The position numbers and the translations under genes are program-made. From the NCBI GenBank assembly GCA_022496205.1, contig WTXD01000400.1, positions 1 through 10,117 of the forward strand: a stretch of 10,117 bases of DNA. The letters run 5' to 3'. Source of the DNA: Gloeopeniophorella convolvens (taxonomy: Eukaryota; Basidiomycota; Agaricomycetes; Russulales). Position 1 is the first letter of the stretch. Every line of letters starts with the position of its first letter. The notes beneath the pieces were generated by a model. It ran no database searches. It was not told where the DNA came from and worked only from the letters and a program-made list of their open reading frames with translations. This document shows positions 7,432-10,117 of the stretch, piece by piece.

Positions 7432-7436
7432 CTGAG
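7432..7436. repeat. Target-site duplication CTGAG, right copy
   Basis: Partner of 6783-6787; removing the LTR and one CTGAG restores an uninterrupted minus-strand frame (D-V-L-R-A-L). Confidence 0.9.
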
Positions 7437-7471
7437 CACATCTTGAAGCTTCTCATTGAGATCCTCATTGC

Positions 7472-7522
7472 CTAGAGTGTTTTAGCATGCTAGAATGTAG
7501 AATCAAATATATATTCACTTAC
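7472..7522 (-). other. 51-nt spliceosomal intron in the minus-strand Cys-cluster relic
   Basis: On the minus strand the donor is GTAAGT (7522-7517), a branch-like TGCTAAAAC lies about 10-18 nt before the end, and the acceptor is CTCTAG ending at 7472. Splicing joins GTC-A to GC-AAT and keeps the frame open on both sides. Length and signals are typical of fungal introns. Confidence 0.6.
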
Positions 7523-7754
7523 TGACATGCTCAGCAAGCTTGAGGGTTCGACTCCACTGCTCTGGTCTCTGCAGATAGTACAGAGCTCAAGAAGCAGGGG
7601 GCCAGCACCTTGCCTTGTTCTTGTTGCATGCACTGCAGCTAATGGCATTACTGCCATGCCTTGAGACTGTGATAGGTGCGCTTAACACATATGGACCAAG
7701 ACCTGCTATATCACTTGTGGAACGGCCTGACCGCAGAATCTCCATATGACTCAT

Positions 7755-8907
7755 GGACAGCCACGTCGGCTGACTGGACCGTTTTCACCTATCGTTATAG
7801 CGTCGGCCGACCGTGTACCAAAACGGACCGTGCAAGCGTTGCTTTGAATGAAGGGACAATTGGAAAAACATAAACTGAAGTATCTAAGAACTGTTCAGAG
7901 AATGTTTGAGTAGTATCCAAGGAGTATCCAAGTATTCATTGAGTGATAAACACATAAGTACTTCAGTAAGTGAGTAGATACATCAGATGATTCCAAGGAC
8001 CCCCACTATACACATAACTCAGGTGGTGAGTGGTAACTCAAGATGAATGAGTGTTACCATGTTACATTATAGACTATGTAGTGTACTCTGAGTGCATACA
8101 AGGCAGAAACACGGACCTGCGAGTGCTATGAACGGACCGTGCAAGTCCTATAACAATCATTAAAATCTGTATATATAGTTCAGTTACTCACATGCACGTC
8201 ATATGGAACGGTCCGTGCATGAACGGCCGTGATAGAACGGTCCTGTCAAATCGTGTTTAGAATGATCATGAACAGATTAGATCATGTTAGAGAATAGACT
8301 ATGCACAGATCAACTGTGCAGGCAGTATAGGTAATATCTGTGTGAACTACTCATCCATAACCTGTTGTGCTAGGTATACAGAGTAGACAGGACTGCATCA
8401 ATCAAGCTGTTGTAATGGCTATACTCAGATGGCTTTGATTATCCAGGTCTAAGCATCATAAGACATATCTTTATCTACAGTAAGATATGCTCTCAAACTG
8501 AGAATACACTCTGCAAAGTCCTTCAATATGAGAAGGAGCCAGAGATAAAGCATGTCATTGGGAGTGCAATATACACTACAAGAATATTAGACTAGTTGTG
8601 AAGACCAATATACAATGGAGTATAGTAAGTGTATTAGATGCACAGGACTAAATATATCAAGTGACTGCAAGGTTGTCCACCACACACATAATGCAAGCAC
8701 TATAGAATAGATCATGAAGGGATAACAATCAGACCATGTATAATCAGAACTGATTGGATTAGATTATGTGAGTTGAATGAATTAAATTGATCATATGACA
8801 TGGACTGTGTGAAACGGACCGTGCGACAGGGACCTTGCAAACCGGACCGTGTGAACAGCACATGACAAGTCTAGGCCTTCTCTTCAATTGTTGGGGCCAG
8901 AAAACAT
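7755..8907. other. Non-coding region with ACGGNCCGTG motifs
   Basis: No protein-like frame was found. The region holds five of the eight ACGG-N-CCGTG motifs plus degenerate forms, a short tandem AGTATCCAAGG / AGTATCCAAG (7912-7932) and a TATATATAG run near 8170-8178. Because a primer-binding-site match follows at 8913, part of it could be a degenerate LTR ending near AAAACA at 8906, but no partner LTR or start is recognisable. Confidence 0.4.
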
Positions 8908-8912
8908 ATTGG

Positions 8913-8923
8913 GGTATCAGAGC
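8913..8923 (+). other. Possible tRNA-iMet-type primer-binding site
   Basis: GGTATCAGAGC matches 11 of the 12 bases of TGGTATCAGAGC, the PBS used by many eukaryotic LTR retrotransposons (complement of the initiator tRNA 3' end). It follows AAAACA, a possible LTR end, and is 48 bp before an ATG opening a gag-length frame. A second LTR or pol domain is not seen. Confidence 0.4.
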
Positions 8924-9128
8924 GCCCTACCACTCTCTATCACTTCATCCACATCATCACACACAATACCATGCCAACCCTAGCTGAACTCTCCACATTC
9001 TCTGCTCTCCTCAAGGACAGCAGACAATCCTTAGAATCGCTGCCAGGATCAATGAGGTCCTCAGAAGATGTCATCAGCAAGGTGTAGAGCCAAGCCCAGC
9101 AGTCTTGTGGCATATTGAGGATGCACTG

Positions 9129-9170
9129 GTAAGTTGTCATTTCATACCTGATCAATGATGTTCTTACTAG
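9129..9170 (+). other. Candidate 42-nt intron
   Basis: GTAAGT donor right after an open frame and an acceptor TTACTAG ending at 9170. A later acceptor (GATAG at about 9183) is possible. The exon after it is broken by stops, so the 3' end is uncertain. Confidence 0.35.
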
Positions 9171-9612
9171 TGATTCATGATAGGATACTGCCTAGAGCTG
9201 GGAATGGATAATCCATCCTCTGGCCACACCCTGTCATCACTGAGGTGGCCACAGTGATCTATGGCAAAGTACACCAAGGCTAGGTGATGTAACCTTCGAA
9301 GGATTGCTATAGACTGTGTGGCCAATGAGTGTAAGGGTGTGTCAGCCACCACTGAGCTCGAGAGATTTCTGGATGCTGGGAACACAAGGCCAGACAGTCC
9401 CAAGTGGTGGAGGCCTGACTTTGAGTCTGGTGACATTGAGCAAGATCAAGAGATGCAGAGGTGAGTTTATACCTTTACAACTGAGAGAGCATAATAGACT
9501 GAGTAGGTGTCATAGTCCAGATATTTCAGTGTCTTCCATGGATTATATCCTAAATCAAACTGCTTCTGAGGGATGGGGAGATTGAGGAGATCCCCATGGA
9601 AAATATGACACA

Positions 9613-9663
9613 GTGAGTGATCTCTATGTGTTCTATTTACATATTGAACGGTCCGTGTTGCAG
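9613..9663 (+). other. Candidate 51-nt intron containing an ACGGTCCGTG motif
   Basis: Donor GTGAGT, acceptor GTTGCAG, 51 nt, between an acidic coding-like stretch and the cysteine exon. The motif core at 9649-9655 lies 8 nt before the acceptor AG. Confidence 0.45.
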
Positions 9664-9854
9664 AGAAGATTGGCCAATGCAATCTTAATGATAGGCACTG
9701 TGAGATTCAAGATCAAGTGCAATCAGATGGAGCCTATGAATGCACACACTGTGCAGAGCATGGGATCAGGTGCTGGCCACCTGCTGGTGGGCCCTACCAC
9801 TTCTGTATGCCATGAGAGATCGTCAAATGAGCTCCAGAGGTTGTGATATTGTCA

Positions 9855-9890
9855 GTGAGTGAATTGTACTATTTATTGTGGTTGAAACAG
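9855..9890 (+). other. Candidate 36-nt intron
   Basis: Donor GTGAGT, acceptor GAAACAG. Removal joins I-L-S to A-N-K in phase 0 and the frame then runs into a helix-like stretch, which supports splicing; 36 nt is short even for fungi. Confidence 0.4.
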
Positions 9891-10117
9891 GCTAACAAAG
9901 CAATATAGCACAAGGACATAACAAAGCAGATTGAGGGACTGATATATCGTTTGGGGGGTGGCAGTAAGTGAAGGATTAGAGTTATTGGGTGTAGAAATGG
10001 CTGTGTGAGCACGGGCCGTGTATGCACCTTTTACTCTGCATTCCATGTATTTTACTTCTGTAGAGCACAAATACTGTTAGATAGAAAGTGTAGGAGAACT
10101 CTGCACGGGCCGTGTCA

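Larger units (their letters stand above)
7432..7754 (-). pseudogene. Zn2Cys6-like cluster gene relic, minus strand (fragment 1, 5' part)
   Basis: A frame opens at ATG 7754-7752 (an in-frame TGA sits 11 codons upstream at 7787-7785; an AG acceptor near 7764 could start the exon instead). About 40 codons on is C-S-A-C-N-K-N-K-A-R-C-W-P-P-A, a C-x2-C-x6-C half-cluster at 7637-7605, the spacing of the first half of fungal Zn(II)2Cys6 domains. An in-frame TGA follows at 7589-7587, then Leu/Arg-rich codons up to a GTAAGT donor. After the intron, N-E-D-L-N-E-K-L-Q-D-V-L has heptad-like spacing. The second set of cysteines is not intact: the expected positions hold TGA, Tyr and Trp codons, each one base from a Cys codon. 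Related in layout to 8971-9963. Function unknown; possibly a decayed DNA-binding or gag-like protein. Confidence 0.5.
8971..9963 (+). pseudogene. Zn2Cys6-like cluster gene relic, plus strand, multi-exon
   Basis: ATG at 8971 opens M-P-T-L-A-E-L-S-T-F; after a frameshift near 9020-9025 the reading R-I-N-E-V-L-R-R...A-V-L-W-H-I-E-D-A-L runs to a GTAAGT donor at 9129. Open stretches follow: E-R-F-L-D-A-G...W-W-R-P-D-F-E-S-G to a GTGAGT at 9461; an acidic run (D-G-E-I-E-E-I-P) to a GTGAGT at 9613; then the cysteine exon from 9664 with C-T-H-C-A-E-H-G-I-R-C-W-P-P-A (C-x2-C-x6-C at 9741-9773) and H-F-C-M-P followed by TGA codons at 9813-9815 and 9828-9830 where further Cys might be. The frame crosses an intron-like 9855-9890 in phase 0 into K-D-I-T-K-Q-I-E-G-L-I, ending at GTAAGT 9964. 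Architecture matches the minus-strand relic. Function unknown. Confidence 0.42.
7824..10112. repeat. Dispersed near-palindromic ACGG-N-CCGTG motif, 8 copies
   Basis: CGG-N-CCG cores are at 7824-7830, 8133-8139, 8209-8215, 8815-8821, 8843-8849, 9649-9655, 10012-10018 and 10106-10112. Seven of eight extend to ACGGNCCGTG. N is A (four), T (two) or G (two). Degenerate forms occur near 7804, 8112, 8224 and 8238. I found none in 1-7600. Inverted CGG/CCG triplets are the half-sites recognised by fungal Zn2Cys6 factors, but a one-base spacer is not one I can assign to a known factor. Confidence 0.75.

Noticed and set aside
6923..7468. 181-codon minus-strand ORF
   Set aside because: It is LTR-A sequence fused to a few codons of the host exon at the insertion site. 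The same region in the other LTR-A copy is split between frames, so there is no sign of coding constraint.
7755..8906. A full LTR ending at 8906
   Set aside because: A possible end and a primer-site match exist, but no TG start, no partner copy and no target duplication could be identified in the window, so it is only mentioned as a possibility.
8940..9436. Minus-strand ORFs of 71 and 89 codons
   Set aside because: They are antisense to the plus-strand relic, whose exons, splice signals and cysteine cluster give a better explanation.

Overview
The window looks like a repeat-rich chromosomal region of a filamentous fungus, most likely a basidiomycete (Agaricomycete-like). This is inferred from a Ty1/copia gag-pol of fungal type, LTRs with 5-bp target duplications, GT-AG introns of about 36-60 nt, and decayed genes with a Zn2Cys6-like cysteine cluster. 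There are no bacterial features. No gene here looks intact; the only ORF without a visible lesion is a fragment cut by the left edge.

Layout. 1-176 (minus) is the start of a gag-like ORF running off the window, with a possible TATA box at 533-543. 177-1647 shows nothing codable. 1698-6608 is a composite block: two copies of one LTR family ('LTR-B') sit head-outward as inverted repeats (1698-2150 minus, 6209-6608 plus) and enclose a truncated Ty1/copia internal region (gag, protease, integrase, reverse transcriptase; RNase H and gag N-terminus missing). A solo LTR of a second family ('LTR-A', 4118-4772) with a perfect GGTAC target duplication is nested in the copia integrase/RT junction. A second LTR-A solo copy (6788-7431, minus) has a perfect CTGAG duplication.

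With both insertions subtracted, a minus-strand reading frame runs from about 7754 through an intron (7472-7522) to a stop at 1648. It starts with a C-x2-C-x6-C-WPPA cysteine cluster followed by an amphipathic helix. A second decayed gene with the same architecture lies on the plus strand at 8971-9963, split by several intron-like sequences and preceded by a tRNA-iMet-type primer-binding-site match (8913-8923). The right third (7.8-10.1 kb) carries eight copies of a near-palindromic ACGG-N-CCGTG motif that is absent from the rest of the window.

The most interesting points are: (i) the two LTR-B copies differ by exactly 53 bp, and that segment is a textbook GT-AG intron whose 3' half duplicates the preceding exon; (ii) the inverted LTR-B block is bounded by a TCAC direct repeat and interrupts a reading frame as if inserted as one unit; (iii) the two Cys-cluster relics; (iv) the ACGGNCCGTG array, a possible CGG-N-CCG Zn2Cys6-type site. 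Family assignments come from motifs read by eye; no database search was done.
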